A stretch of 64,000 nt of DNA from assembly GCF_042688525.2 (NCBI RefSeq), contig NZ_JBHWAB010000001.1, forward strand, positions 2,418,001 through 2,482,000, read 5' to 3'. This DNA is from Haloimpatiens sp042688525. GTDB taxonomy: Bacteria > Bacillota > Clostridia > Clostridiales > Clostridiaceae. Shown one piece after another: positions 36,875 through 45,232 of this stretch. Under the pieces are notes generated by a model. That model did no database searches and had not been told where the DNA came from. It saw only the letters and a program-made list of their open reading frames with translations. The translations under genes were made by a program, and so were the position numbers. Numbering within the stretch: the stretch's first letter is position 1; every line of letters begins with the position of its first letter.

Positions 36875-37324
36875 TTATTTCCATACTACTTCAAATTCTT
36901 CACATACGACTATCATATTTTCATTAAATTCCTTTTCATATTTTTTCAATTCTTGTTTAAAAAATTCTATATGAACTTTTCTCCAATAAGATAATGTCTT
37001 GTCCCCTTCCCCTTCTTTAAAAGCATGTTCTTTTGTTACTTTATTAAAAGGTATAGTATAAACCTTTGTAGTTTTAGTAATACATTTAGCATTATTATCC
37101 CAATCTAAAATAATATTGAACTCACCTTCTTTAGGTAATTCTTCATTATCTAATTCATAAAAGCATAATCCAGATGTTGTTGCAGTCTTTTCTCCACCTA
37201 CTACAAGCTCTGCTAATTCATTAGCCATTTTTTCATTATTACCAAAATACCATGCTTCATATGTTTTATCTTTATTATTGGGATATTTATTAATATATTT
37301 CATCCATAATTTTTCTGCTTTCAT
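36875..37324 (-). CDS. ASCH-domain protein
   Basis: 149 residues with the ASCH pattern: KTYEAWYFGNNEKMANELAE, GGEKTATTSGLCFYE, GEFNIILDWDN, EHAFKEGEGDKTLSYWRKVH. ASCH domains bind RNA or cytidine derivatives; relatives include N4-acetylcytidine amidohydrolases. AAGGAGAAATTAATA precedes the start. No linked partner. Confidence 0.85.
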   Translation of the reverse strand: MKAEKLWMKYINKYPNNKDKTYEAWYFGNNEKMANELAELVVGGEKTATTSGLCFYELDNEELPKEGEFNIILDWDNNAKCITKTTKVYTIPFNKVTKEHAFKEGEGDKTLSYWRKVHIEFFKQELKKYEKEFNENMIVVCEEFEVVWK

Positions 37325-37526
37325 TATTAATTTCTCCTTTTTACTTTTTTTATTTTTACCTTCATTTTTCTACTACTCATCATATTTTCTATCTCATGAA
37401 ATGATAATTCAAACAATTACTTAGTAAATTATTTTTCTTTTTAGACACAATAAAAATTCAAATAATTCATCTTATATTTTTAGTTATAAACTTGATGAAC
37501 AAACTAAGAAAAATGTGAATTAATTT

Positions 37527-38006
37527 TTAGATATATTGTACTTCATGAAGAATATAAGGTTCACGAGTGAAAACACCATAAATGATTTTTTCTTCAGAAC
37601 TTAACATACTCTTTACCCTATCTCTCATAAAATCTTTACCGATTAAATCTAATACTTTCTCTCTATCACTCCAAGCTACTTCAAGACTTTCTTCGCTTGT
37701 TGTTAATTCACCTGAGATTGCCTTACCAGTAAATCCAAAGTTTACAATTGACCCTATAGAACTAACTCCATCAGGTTGAACTCGTTTTGTTACATTGGAA
37801 TAAACTACTTTCAAGTTACCAACCTCAATATATATCCCAGTTTCTTCTTTTACTTCCCGTTTTAAGGCATCTGTAAGAGATTCACCTTCCTCTACTTGTC
37901 CACCTGGTATCTCCCATCCTCTGTCTGGACTTAGCAGCATTAGAATTTTTCCTTCATCGTTTTCTATTAAACCACTAACAGAAACAATATGTACTGGATA
38001 ATTCAT
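37527..38006 (-). CDS. NUDIX hydrolase
   Basis: 159 residues with a complete Nudix box GX5EX7REVKEETG (residues ~35-57; starts GGQVEEGESLTDALK). Substrate unknown. AAAGGAGAGGTGATGTT precedes the ATG. It is only distantly similar to the NUDIX protein at 11852-12334. Confidence 0.9.
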   Translation of the reverse strand: MNYPVHIVSVSGLIENDEGKILMLLSPDRGWEIPGGQVEEGESLTDALKREVKEETGIYIEVGNLKVVYSNVTKRVQPDGVSSIGSIVNFGFTGKAISGELTTSEESLEVAWSDREKVLDLIGKDFMRDRVKSMLSSEEKIIYGVFTREPYILHEVQYI

Positions 38007-38105
38007 AACATCACCTCTCCTTTGTTACGTTATATTTAACTATTATTCATTAAATAAATCCTATAACACAAATCTACAAACAACAAAACATTACAGTTGA
38101 TAATA

Positions 38106-38753
38106 TTATATCTCTATTTCTTCTTTAAAGTCTTGTTTCAAAACATACAATTTCTTTCTACCTATAAATTTCATAGTACCATTCTCTAATTTTAGAGCAC
38201 AATCTTCAGGTATTCCATAAATTTCAGTTAGTTTTTGCTCCTTTATAATTTCATATATATCATCATCATGATCATTAGTATAATGTACTTCTACATTTAT
38301 TCCATTAGTTAGATTTATTCCATCTAAAACTATATTTTCAGAAAAATCTTCATCTTTTGTAATAATGCATTTTTTACATATTGATAAAGCACCCGCACTT
38401 ACCCCTATTATTATTCCTTTATGTTCTTTCAAATTTTTGTCCAATTCTTTATCTAATATAAATTTCAATTGACTAATTGGATTTCCACCCATTAAAAAAA
38501 CAACTTCACTTTCGGTTATTTTATTCTTTGCTATCTCTATATTATCTTGTGAATTAATCAGTTTAACTTTATCAAATTTAATTCCTATTTCTCTAAACCA
38601 CTCTAAATTAATTTTCTTATATTTTTCACATTTGTCCATATCTTCTGGACTTGTTGGTATAAAAACAATGCTATTTGTATCCTTTAATGTAGATTTAAAT
38701 TCCTCTCCTACATCATTTATAAAACCTTTTCCACCACCTAATAAATATATCAT
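38106..38753 (-). CDS. peptidase S51 family (dipeptidase E-like)
   Basis: The start at 38753 follows GGGGGAGAAAA. 215 residues: MIYLLGGGKGF, FIPTSPED, VVFLMGGNPISQLKF, the nucleophile elbow GVSAGALSICK (Ser) and IYGIPEDCALKLENG. The S51 family cleaves Asp-X dipeptides or acts as cyanophycinase; the exact substrate is unknown. Confidence 0.88.
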   Translation of the reverse strand: MIYLLGGGKGFINDVGEEFKSTLKDTNSIVFIPTSPEDMDKCEKYKKINLEWFREIGIKFDKVKLINSQDNIEIAKNKITESEVVFLMGGNPISQLKFILDKELDKNLKEHKGIIIGVSAGALSICKKCIITKDEDFSENIVLDGINLTNGINVEVHYTNDHDDDIYEIIKEQKLTEIYGIPEDCALKLENGTMKFIGRKKLYVLKQDFKEEIEI

Positions 38754-38839
38754 TTTTCTCCCCCTATGTTTTATCAATTTCACATAACGCCATCATTCTT
38801 GTACATCCTTCCCTATTAAATTATATACCATATATTACA

Positions 38840-38980
38840 AATTTTGAATAGTTCATTTTTTAATATTATTTATTTTAAAACAACTATATTTTTAAAAAAT
38901 TATAAATTCAATACAAAATAATAATATGGTGAAAAAAGAATTAACATATATGTAAATTAATTAGAACTATGTGCTATAAT
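38840..38980 (+). repeat. promoter-bearing interspersed repeat, copy 7
   Basis: Long version: TTTTTTAATATTATTTATTT, AATAATATGGTG core, ATATATGTAAATTAATTAG and extended -10 TGCTATAAT (38972-38980), reading toward the GNAT gene at 39063. Confidence 0.75.
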
Positions 38981-39062
38981 TACTAATAATTAAACTAGAA
39001 TTGTAAAATGATACAAGGATAATTTATCTTAATCACATTATGAACTTTTAGGGGGATTTTTC

Positions 39063-39623
39063 ATGTTAAAACATACTTGAACAAAAACAATAGAAACTAA
39101 AAGACTTATATTGAGACAGTTTAGAGCGGAAGATGCTGCAGATATGTTTAATAATTGGGCATCTGATGATGTGGTTACCAAATATCTTTCTTGGCAAACT
39201 CACAGTGACATTGAAGTAAGTAAAAATATACTTAAAATGTGGATTGATGAATATAGTAGCCTGGAAAATTATAATTGGGCAATAGAAATAAAGAAAACTG
39301 GAAGTGTAATTGGTTCCATTTGTCTTATGAATATAGACAATAATATTGAAAACTGTGAGGTTGGGTATTGCTTAAGTAGAACTTCTTGGAACAAAGGGAT
39401 AATAACTGAAGCTTTTTCTGCAATCATTAATTTTGCCTTTAAAGAAGTAGGATTTGAACGTGTAACTGGACGTCATCATGTTGATAATACAGCCTCTGGA
39501 CGAGTTATGGAAAAGTGTGGTTTAAAATATGAAGGTACTTTAAGAAAGATACATAAGATTAATACTGGTTCACTAGTAGATTGTAAATATTATTCAATAT
39601 TAAAAGAAGAATATTTAGATTAG
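39063..39623 (+). pseudogene. GNAT acetyltransferase with TGA at codon 6
   Basis: AGGGGGATTTTTC precedes ATG at 39063, which reads MLKHT then TGA (39078-39080), then continues in the same frame as TKTIETKRLILRQFRAEDAA, the normal start of RimJ/L-type acetyltransferases. It is intact to the end (NKGIITEAFSAI, ASGRVMEKCGLKYEG). Restart at the TTG of codon 17 is possible but lacks a ribosome site and would cut into the first strand. A single point mutation may have silenced the gene, or the TGA is read through. Confidence 0.75.
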
Positions 39624-39665
39624 CATAACAATTGTTATATTTGGGGAATGTGAGGTAAATTTATT

Positions 39666-40463
39666 ATGGAACATAAAAGTATAAAATCAGAACGTGGTAC
39701 AATACATTATTGGATAAACAGAAATACAGATGAAAATGCAAGGTGCATTGTTTTTACACATGGTTTAACCGCCAATCATACAATGTTTGAAAAACAGGTT
39801 GAATATTTTTCAAATGAATATACTATTATTACATGGGACGTTCCTCTACATGGAGAATCTCGCCCTTACACCAATTTTTCTTATAAAAATGCCGCAATAG
39901 AATTGAATTCAATACTTGATGCTGAAAATATTCACCAAGTTATATTAGTTGGAATGTCAATGGGTGGATACCCAAGTCAGGAATTCGCAATACAGTACCC
40001 CCGTAAAGTAATTGCATTTATTGCATTGGATACAACACCATTAGGATTATGTTACTATTCTACATTAGACAAATGGTGCTTGAAACATGTTGAAATAATG
40101 GCAAAATGCTTTACTGATAAAATGTTACGTAATAGTATGGCAAAATCAGTTTCAAAAACACAATATGCTTATGAAACGATGCTTAAAATGCTAGAGCCTT
40201 TAAGTAAAAATGATATCATTGAACAAATGGGTATAGCATATGGTAGAGTTTTTGACAGAAAAGAGTCAGTACATTTTGATTTTCCTGTTCTGATTTTATT
40301 AGGTGAATATGACAAAACGGGAAAAGTGAAGCACTATTGTGAAGAATGGTCAAAAAAAGATGGATATCCATTGCATATTATTAAGGATGCAGCACATTTT
40401 TCTAATGCGGACAACTATGACGATGTTAACAAAGAGATAAGCAATTTTATTTGTGGATTATAA
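39666..40463 (+). CDS. alpha/beta hydrolase
   Basis: 265 residues: oxyanion region FTHGLTANHTMF, nucleophile elbow GMSMGGYPSQE, acid in LLGEYDKTGK, catalytic His in DAAHFSNADN. It resembles the YfhM/2-hydroxymuconate hydrolase type; substrate unknown. It lies 42 bases after the GNAT frame (TGTGAGGTAAATTT upstream), so the two share the promoter repeat; terminator repeat P5 follows. Confidence 0.88.
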   Translation: MEHKSIKSERGTIHYWINRNTDENARCIVFTHGLTANHTMFEKQVEYFSNEYTIITWDVPLHGESRPYTNFSYKNAAIELNSILDAENIHQVILVGMSMGGYPSQEFAIQYPRKVIAFIALDTTPLGLCYYSTLDKWCLKHVEIMAKCFTDKMLRNSMAKSVSKTQYAYETMLKMLEPLSKNDIIEQMGIAYGRVFDRKESVHFDFPVLILLGEYDKTGKVKHYCEEWSKKDGYPLHIIKDAAHFSNADNYDDVNKEISNFICGL

Positions 40464-40485
40464 GCATAATTTATAATTACACTTA

Positions 40486-40570
40486 ACTCATATTATTCTT
40501 ATTTAACACAACAACCTAAAAAACAAACAAAAAAACACCGTATTATTCAAATGAATCTTACGATGTTTTA
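40486..40570. repeat. palindromic terminator repeat P5 with 5' extension
   Basis: TTCTTATTTAACACAACAACC leads (split as TTCTTATTTAAC and ACAACAACC) into AAAAACACCGTATTATTCAA and its pairing arm CTTACGATGTTTT. The 5' extension recurs ahead of P6, P7 and P9. Confidence 0.85.
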
Positions 40571-40609
40571 CGTAGCAATATAAGAAAATACATCTCATGT
40601 TAATGTTCT

Positions 40610-40657
40610 AAAAAGCTCCCCTTAATCCATTGTGAATCAATGGGTAAGAGGAGTTTT
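40610..40657 (-). terminator. terminator hairpin after the Rpn tail ORF, copy a
   Basis: AAACTCCTCTTACCCATTGA / TCACAATGGATTAAGGGGAG stem on the minus strand with A/T tracts. A near copy follows the second Rpn locus (42534-42582) and a third lies at 45312-45365. Confidence 0.65.
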
Positions 40658-40747
40658 AAAATCAGAATTGGTTGGAAAAATTAAAATGATACGTTAATTA
40701 CAACTCTCAAAAATTGAAAATTTATTAAGAGATTCATACCTTAAATC

Positions 40748-40930
40748 TTATTGATTTAAACTTTTAATTTCTTCTATACTTAATCCTGTAGCTTTTGATA
40801 TTGTATCTGCATCCATGCCCATAACTAATAAATTTTTTGCAGTTTTAATTATTCCCTCTTTAATCCCTTCTTCTTTAGCTCCATTTATCATATTTGCTCT
40901 TTCATGTAGTGACTTTTCTTTCCAATCCAT
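40748..40930 (-). CDS. 60-residue Rpn tail-like ORF
   Basis: MDWKEKSLHERANMINGAKE...MGMDADTISKATGLSIEEIK. Identical in protein sequence to the ORF at 42671-42853 and similar to the last ~60 residues of Rpn nucleases. AAGGATAAGTGTA precedes the ATG, and it starts 12 bases after the truncated Rpn copy. Confidence 0.6.
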   Translation of the reverse strand: MDWKEKSLHERANMINGAKEEGIKEGIIKTAKNLLVMGMDADTISKATGLSIEEIKSLNQ

Positions 40931-40941
40931 TACACTTATCC

Positions 40942-41417
40942 TTAGTTAAGTAATTTTTTAATTTTTTCTATCTCATCAATATTTTTTCCTGTAATTTTAG
41001 AAATAATATCTACACTTAATCCTTGCATTAAAGAGTTTTTTATAATTTCAATAGACTTTTTATTTTCCCCCTCTTTAATCCCTTCTTCTTTAGCTCCATT
41101 TATCATATTAGCTCTCTCATGAAGTGATTTTTCTCTAACTTTATAAATTTCTATTGTTTCTTTATCGCTGCTTAAATATTCAAGTCTCTCTTCTGCTCTT
41201 TTTATGTCCTTATCCATCTCCATCAACTCCTTTAATCTTTCTTCTTTATATTAAAGGAAACTCAGATTCATTCTTCATCTGAGTACTCACAGAGTAAGCG
41301 ACCATTAACAAATCATAGATTTGAAATGTCTGCTTAACCGATTCACACCAAATTAAAAATTTGGGTTCTCTGCTTAAGAAAGTCAACCATCTTTGAAGTC
41401 TATCTTCTTTTAAATAT
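40942..41417 (-). pseudogene. truncated Rpn-family nuclease gene
   Basis: The last ~90 codons (MEMDKDIKRAEERLEYLSSD...DEIEKIKKLLN) match the C-terminal third of the Rpn protein at 42865-43713. A short piece of the upstream region (EDRLQRWLTFF) survives at 41376-41417. Between them lies about 120 bases of unrelated DNA with two small inverted repeats (41262-41370). The nuclease domain is gone. The surviving start AAAGGAG-TTGATGGAG-ATG could still yield the short C-terminal protein. Confidence 0.7.
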
Positions 41418-41583
41418 TATATCCTAAAATCCAATTATTTTTAATCATATTTTTTAATATTATTTATTTTAAGATAACTATATTTTAAAAAAATTATAGA
41501 TCCAATACAAAATAATAATACGGTAAAAAAATAATTAACATGTATGTAAATTATGCAAATCAATTAGAATTATATGGTATAAT
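41402..41583 (+). repeat. promoter-bearing interspersed repeat, copy 8 (long)
   Basis: ATATCCTAAAATCCAATTAT, then AATAATAATACGGT core, ATGTAAATTATGCAAATCAA and extended -10 TGGTATAAT (41575-41583). The remaining 260 bases to the gene at 41844 show only A/T-rich DNA. Confidence 0.75.
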
Positions 41584-41843
41584 CATTAATAATTAAGTGG
41601 AAATTATAATTTATTGTGAATCTAGGTAATGGTTGCTTTCAAATATGGAAAAAGACATATAAGAAAGAAGATTGGAATATGAGTATTTTAAGAATGTAGC
41701 TGGATAAATATTTAAAGTAGTGTATAATTTAATAATAGTATGTAATTGTAATAAAATAAGACATATAAAAGATGTAAAACGACTTTATAAATAGTGGTTT
41801 ATGGAATTATGATTTTGTTTACAGACGGATTTAGGAGGATAAT

Positions 41844-42155
41844 ATGAATAAGCAAATTAGTACATTAATAAGAATGGGTAAAATACCAAATGATAAAGAT
41901 ATGTATGATGATTTATTTAATAAATATGATGAATTAATACAAATAGAAGAAGATATAACATGGGAAGAAGCGGAATCAATAATTACACTTTTTTCAGATG
42001 ATTGTGATGACTTAAATTGGGGGCTTATTCATATGATAGAAACAGTTTTAAAAAGCAAAAATGATGTTGAAAAATATAAAGAGCTTATTAATAAGTGTAA
42101 TTCTGATGAATATAAAGAACTATTATTAGTAAGATTAGATAATTGGTTGAAGTAG
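41844..42155 (+). CDS. 103-residue acidic protein, possibly immunity-like
   Basis: MNKQISTLIRMGKIPNDKDM...ITWEEAESIITLFSDDCDDL; all-helical, strongly acidic, no membrane span. The ITWEEAE-x(n)-DDCDDLNWGL pattern recalls the Imm30 family of toxin-immunity proteins, but this is not certain. GGAGGATAAT precedes the start. A single-gene unit between promoter repeat 8 and terminator repeat P6. Confidence 0.55.
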   Translation: MNKQISTLIRMGKIPNDKDMYDDLFNKYDELIQIEEDITWEEAESIITLFSDDCDDLNWGLIHMIETVLKSKNDVEKYKELINKCNSDEYKELLLVRLDNWLK

Positions 42156-42230
42156 TTATTATTTAAGAATAACTATGTCAATAAGTTCCAATTTATTAAA
42201 TTGATAAAACATGATTTGATATTAAGTTAT

Positions 42231-42318
42231 GTCGTATCCTTCTTATTTAACGCAACAACTAAAAAATGGACACTTTGAAAAAACACCGTATTATTCAAAT
42301 GAATCTTACGGTGTTTTT
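42231..42318. repeat. palindromic terminator repeat P6 with 5' extension
   Basis: TTCTTATTTAACGCAACAAC extension, then AAAAACACCGTATTATTCAA and CTTACGGTGTTTTT arm. Confidence 0.9.
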
Positions 42319-42582
42319 ATGTAGCAATATAAGAAAATACATCTCATATTAATGTTCAACGCTGAAGAACTAGGCGTTAGCAAAGGAAATATTGGATTTA
42401 AATACATCTCATGTTAATGTTCAACCATAGTAAAATAGCCATTTCTTAAAACTAAGAATAGCACAAACCCATTGATATTACAAGGTTTTATAAAAATTTT
42501 ACCAACCGTTTTGTGAAATTTTAAAATAGCATAAAAAACTCCCCTTAATCCATTGTAAATCAATGGATAAAAGGAGTTTTAA
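42319..42582. repeat. Rpn-associated 3' repeat and hairpin, copy b
   Basis: AAATACATCTCATGTTAATG, ATAGTAAAATAGCCATTTCT and AAGAATAGCACAAACC recur at 46858-46936. The hairpin AAAAACTCCCCTTAATCC / AAAGGAGTTTT at 42534-42582 recurs at 40610 and 45312. It lies downstream of the Rpn locus and should terminate it. Confidence 0.6.
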
Positions 42583-42670
42583 AATCAGAATCGGTTGGTA
42601 AAATTAAAATGATACGTTAATTATAACTCTCAAAAATTGAAAATTTATTAAAAGATTCATGCTTTAAATC

Positions 42671-42853
42671 TTATTGATTTAAACTTTTGATTTCTTCTAT
42701 ACTTAATCCTGTAGCTTTTGATATTGTATCTGCATCCATGCCCATAACTAATAAATTTTTTGCAGTTTTAATTATTCCCTCTTTAATCCCTTCTTCTTTA
42801 GCTCCATTTATCATATTAGCTCTTTCATGAAGTGACTTTTCTTTCCAATCCAT
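42671..42853 (-). CDS. 60-residue Rpn tail-like ORF, second copy
   Basis: Same protein as at 40748-40930. It begins MDWKEKSLHERANM, 11 bases after the Rpn stop codon, with AAGGAT ahead of the ATG. It repeats the SLHERANMI...G module of the Rpn C-terminus but ends with a different helical hairpin (ISKATGLSIEEIKSLNQ). Possible roles are an antitoxin-like partner or an alternative tail. Confidence 0.65.
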   Translation of the reverse strand: MDWKEKSLHERANMINGAKEEGIKEGIIKTAKNLLVMGMDADTISKATGLSIEEIKSLNQ

Positions 42854-42864
42854 TACACTTATCC

Positions 42865-43713
42865 TTAGTTAAATAATTTTTTGATTTTTTCTATCTCATC
42901 AATATTTTTTCCTGTAATTTTAGAAATAATATCTACACTTAATCCTTGCATTAAAGAGTTTTTTATAATTTCAATGTCTCGTTCATCCTTTGCACTACTT
43001 ATCATATTAGCTCTTTCATGAAGTGACTTTTCTCTAGCTTTATAAATTTCTATTGTCTCTTTATCACTACTTAGATATTCAAGTCTCTCTTCTGCTTTTT
43101 TTATGTCCTTATCCATCTCCATCAACTCCTTTAATCTTTCTTCTGAAATATCCTTATTAAAGAAAGTCAACCACCTTTGAAGTCTATCTTCTTTTAAATT
43201 CTTCTCTTCTAATTCATTAAATTTAGGAAATTCTATAAAGTGAATCTCTACTAAATCTGTAAGCATATAGTCTTTTGCTTCATCTTCCCAAAGATGAAAT
43301 TTAGTATGAAACTTATCTAAGTTTATATAGTTAAAATCTAATATGTTTATAGTTATTACTTTCTTAAGATTTCTATAATCTTCACCTTTAGATATATTTT
43401 CATTAAATAACTTTCCCCAATAAAATAATGTTCTTTTATCCATATTGTGTTGATTTGTAAGCTGTACTTCTATATCAATTTGTGTTCCATCTTCTGTTTT
43501 TGCTCTTACATCTAATATTGCAGTTTTATCGCTTATAAATTCTCTTGTCAATTCTTTATTGTCTACTATTTCTAATGTAACTAATCTATCTCTATCTTTT
43601 CTATCTAAAACTGCATTTAAAAATGCAATTAAATTATCTTTCACTTCATTCTCACCAAAAATTTTTTTGAATATATAATCATTTAAAGGCTTTAATCTTT
43701 GCATATAACTCAC
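42865..43713 (-). CDS. Rpn-family recombination-promoting nuclease / PD-(D/E)XK transposase-like protein
   Basis: 282 residues. MQRLKPLNDYIFKKIFGENE is the family start. ILDVRAKTEDGTQIDIEVQL gives the PD-(D/E)XK catalytic D...E-x-Q, and YWGKLFNENI follows. The second half is helical with EEGIKEG-like repeats replaced by SSAKDERDIEI. Rpn proteins cut DNA and have been linked to phage defence. An internal ribosome site (AAAGGAG at 43126-43132, ATG at 43116) could produce a C-terminal fragment of about 80 residues. Confidence 0.88.
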   Translation of the reverse strand: MSYMQRLKPLNDYIFKKIFGENEVKDNLIAFLNAVLDRKDRDRLVTLEIVDNKELTREFISDKTAILDVRAKTEDGTQIDIEVQLTNQHNMDKRTLFYWGKLFNENISKGEDYRNLKKVITINILDFNYINLDKFHTKFHLWEDEAKDYMLTDLVEIHFIEFPKFNELEEKNLKEDRLQRWLTFFNKDISEERLKELMEMDKDIKKAEERLEYLSSDKETIEIYKAREKSLHERANMISSAKDERDIEIIKNSLMQGLSVDIISKITGKNIDEIEKIKKLFN

Positions 43714-43721
43714 CCCTTCTT

Positions 43722-43895
43722 ACTTATATTATATCCTAAAATCCAATTATTTTTAATATTATTTTTTAATATTATTTATTTTAAGACAATTATATTTTTA
43801 AAAAATTATAGATCCAAAACAAAATAATAATACGGTTGAAAAATAATTAACATATATGTAAATTATGCAAATCAATTAGAATTATATGGTATAAT
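43722..43895 (+). repeat. promoter-bearing interspersed repeat, copy 9 (long)
   Basis: ATATCCTAAAATCCAATTAT, core AATAATAATACGGT, ATGTAAATTATGCAAATCAA, extended -10 TGGTATAAT (43887-43895). More than 150 bases match copy 8 closely. It reads toward the membrane gene at 44013. Confidence 0.8.
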
Positions 43896-44012
43896 CATTA
43901 ATAATTAAGCTGGAATTGTAGAGTATGACAAACTAATGAAATATCTATTCTTAAAATTTTTTTGGGGGATATAAATTTTGAATTCAATAACGACATATAT
44001 AGGAGTGTGATT

Positions 44013-44411
44013 ATGAATGAAAAAAAGCCTTTAATAATATTATTCATTGGAGGTATAAACGTTTTAATTGCTTTAATATCAATATTATTGTCAATAGCAT
44101 CATCATTATTTCCGGGTTTTTTAGAACACCTTGGCTTTTCTATTATACCCTTACCTATTTTTTCACATTATATAATGCAGATATTATTGTATATAATTTT
44201 ACTAATAGCATCTTATGGCTTTTTAAAACTAAGAAAATGGGGTTATTGGTCAATGATAACTTATAGTACATTTTTCCTAATAGTATATATTATTTGGGGG
44301 CTACAAAATAAACATCTATTTCTTTCTACAAACTTTATGCTGACATTTATAGAATTAATATTTATTTTACCAACAAAAAAATACTTTTATGAAGAGAAAT
44401 TTTCTTCATAA
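44013..44411 (+). CDS. four-span membrane protein (KWGYW family)
   Basis: 132 residues from the ATG at 44013 (AGGAGTGTGATT upstream; an earlier frame start lacks a site). MNEKKPLIILFIGGINVLIA, then spans 2-4 with the motif YGFLKLRKWGYWSMI. A paralogue with YGYLKLKKWGYWLML lies at 48598-48969 on the other strand. Function unknown. Flanked by promoter repeat 9 and terminator repeat P7. Confidence 0.7.
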   Translation: MNEKKPLIILFIGGINVLIALISILLSIASSLFPGFLEHLGFSIIPLPIFSHYIMQILLYIILLIASYGFLKLRKWGYWSMITYSTFFLIVYIIWGLQNKHLFLSTNFMLTFIELIFILPTKKYFYEEKFSS

Positions 44412-44491
44412 TATTCTTATTTAACGCAACAACTAAAAAATGGACACTTTGAAAAACACCGTATTATTCAAATGAATTTTACGGTGTTTTT
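44411..44491. repeat. palindromic terminator repeat P7 with 5' extension
   Basis: TTCTTATTTAACGCAACAAC extension, then AAAAACACCGTATTATTCAA and TTTTACGGTGTTTTT arm; starts at the stop codon of the preceding gene. Confidence 0.9.
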
Positions 44492-44544
44492 ATGTTACAA
44501 TGTAAAAGTATTATAACATTTAAACATCTATAATATTAATTTAT

Positions 44545-44645
44545 TACAGATGTGTGAATTCACTCCCCACCTAAGAGGTTGGAGCTTCCTAATCCTACGC
44601 TCTCCACAGGCGTAAATTCGGGTAAAACCAACCCTACTGTATGAT
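44545..44645. mobile_element. relic of an IS200/IS605-type right end (omega-RNA-like)
   Basis: GTGAATTCACTCCCC, ACCTAAGAGGTTGGAGCTTC, CTACGCTCTCCACAGGCG, TAAATTCGGGTAAAACC is the kind of structured GC-richer sequence found after tnpB in IS605/IS607 elements. No tnpA or tnpB frame is present. The composition is clearly different from the flanking DNA. Confidence 0.5.
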
Positions 44646-44719
44646 AGATAATATCCTGTACATGAGCCTTAGATATTTTATGTGTTAAAATTTAGTTTAT
44701 AAAATAAGGTGAAAATATT

Positions 44720-45226
44720 TTATTTTGTTCTTACCCAATGTCCTGAACCACCAATTTCAAAAACTCCAGCACCAGCTAAAACACCATTAAATTGACCTAT
44801 TGGTGTTCCCTTAGAGCTAAACCAAGTGATTTGGAATCCACCAGCAGTTGCTGCAATACCTTGTGCATGATAAGCCTTAACGTTTTTAAAAAAAGTATCC
44901 CAAGCATTGCTACCTGTATATGCGGTATACATAAATCCAATACAAGAACCTCCACCTACTCCAGGACCCCATGCAGATGCTTCAAACTTCCATGGTTGGT
45001 CTTTAGGATAACATTTAACTTTAGACCAAACAAGAGCACTAACAAGTGAAGCCTCTGCTTCAAGTACTCCACTTGATACATTCATCAACACATCCTCAGT
45101 AAGGTTAGGCATATGTTTGAGAAGTTCATTTACTTCCTTTGTATTAATTTTGTTTTTAAATGCTTCTAGTGTTGCTTTTTTACAATTTTCTAAAAAATCT
45201 TTATTATTTAATAAATCATTTTTCAT
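44720..45226 (-). CDS. VapA-like protein with RiPP-leader-like N-terminus
   Basis: 168 residues. Residues ~85-168 (AYTGSNAWDTFFKNVKAYHA, FQITWFSSKGTPIGQFNG, VFEIGGSGHW) align with the beta-barrel of Rhodococcus VapA proteins. Residues 1-55 are helical and end in LTEDVLMNVSSGVLEAEA, resembling the leader ends (LxxDxLxxVSGG) of Nif11/NHLP-type peptides. No Sec signal. Start 45226 gives an 8-base spacing to AGGAGC; ATG at 45232 is too close. It stands alone, with no RiPP enzyme or transporter nearby. Confidence 0.6.
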   Translation of the reverse strand: MKNDLLNNKDFLENCKKATLEAFKNKINTKEVNELLKHMPNLTEDVLMNVSSGVLEAEASLVSALVWSKVKCYPKDQPWKFEASAWGPGVGGGSCIGFMYTAYTGSNAWDTFFKNVKAYHAQGIAATAGGFQITWFSSKGTPIGQFNGVLAGAGVFEIGGSGHWVRTK

Positions 45227-45232
45227 TTTCAT

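Noticed and set aside
39078..39080. TGA as a selenocysteine codon
   Set aside because: No SECIS-like hairpin evident and the position is at the extreme N-terminus, away from any active site of GNAT enzymes.
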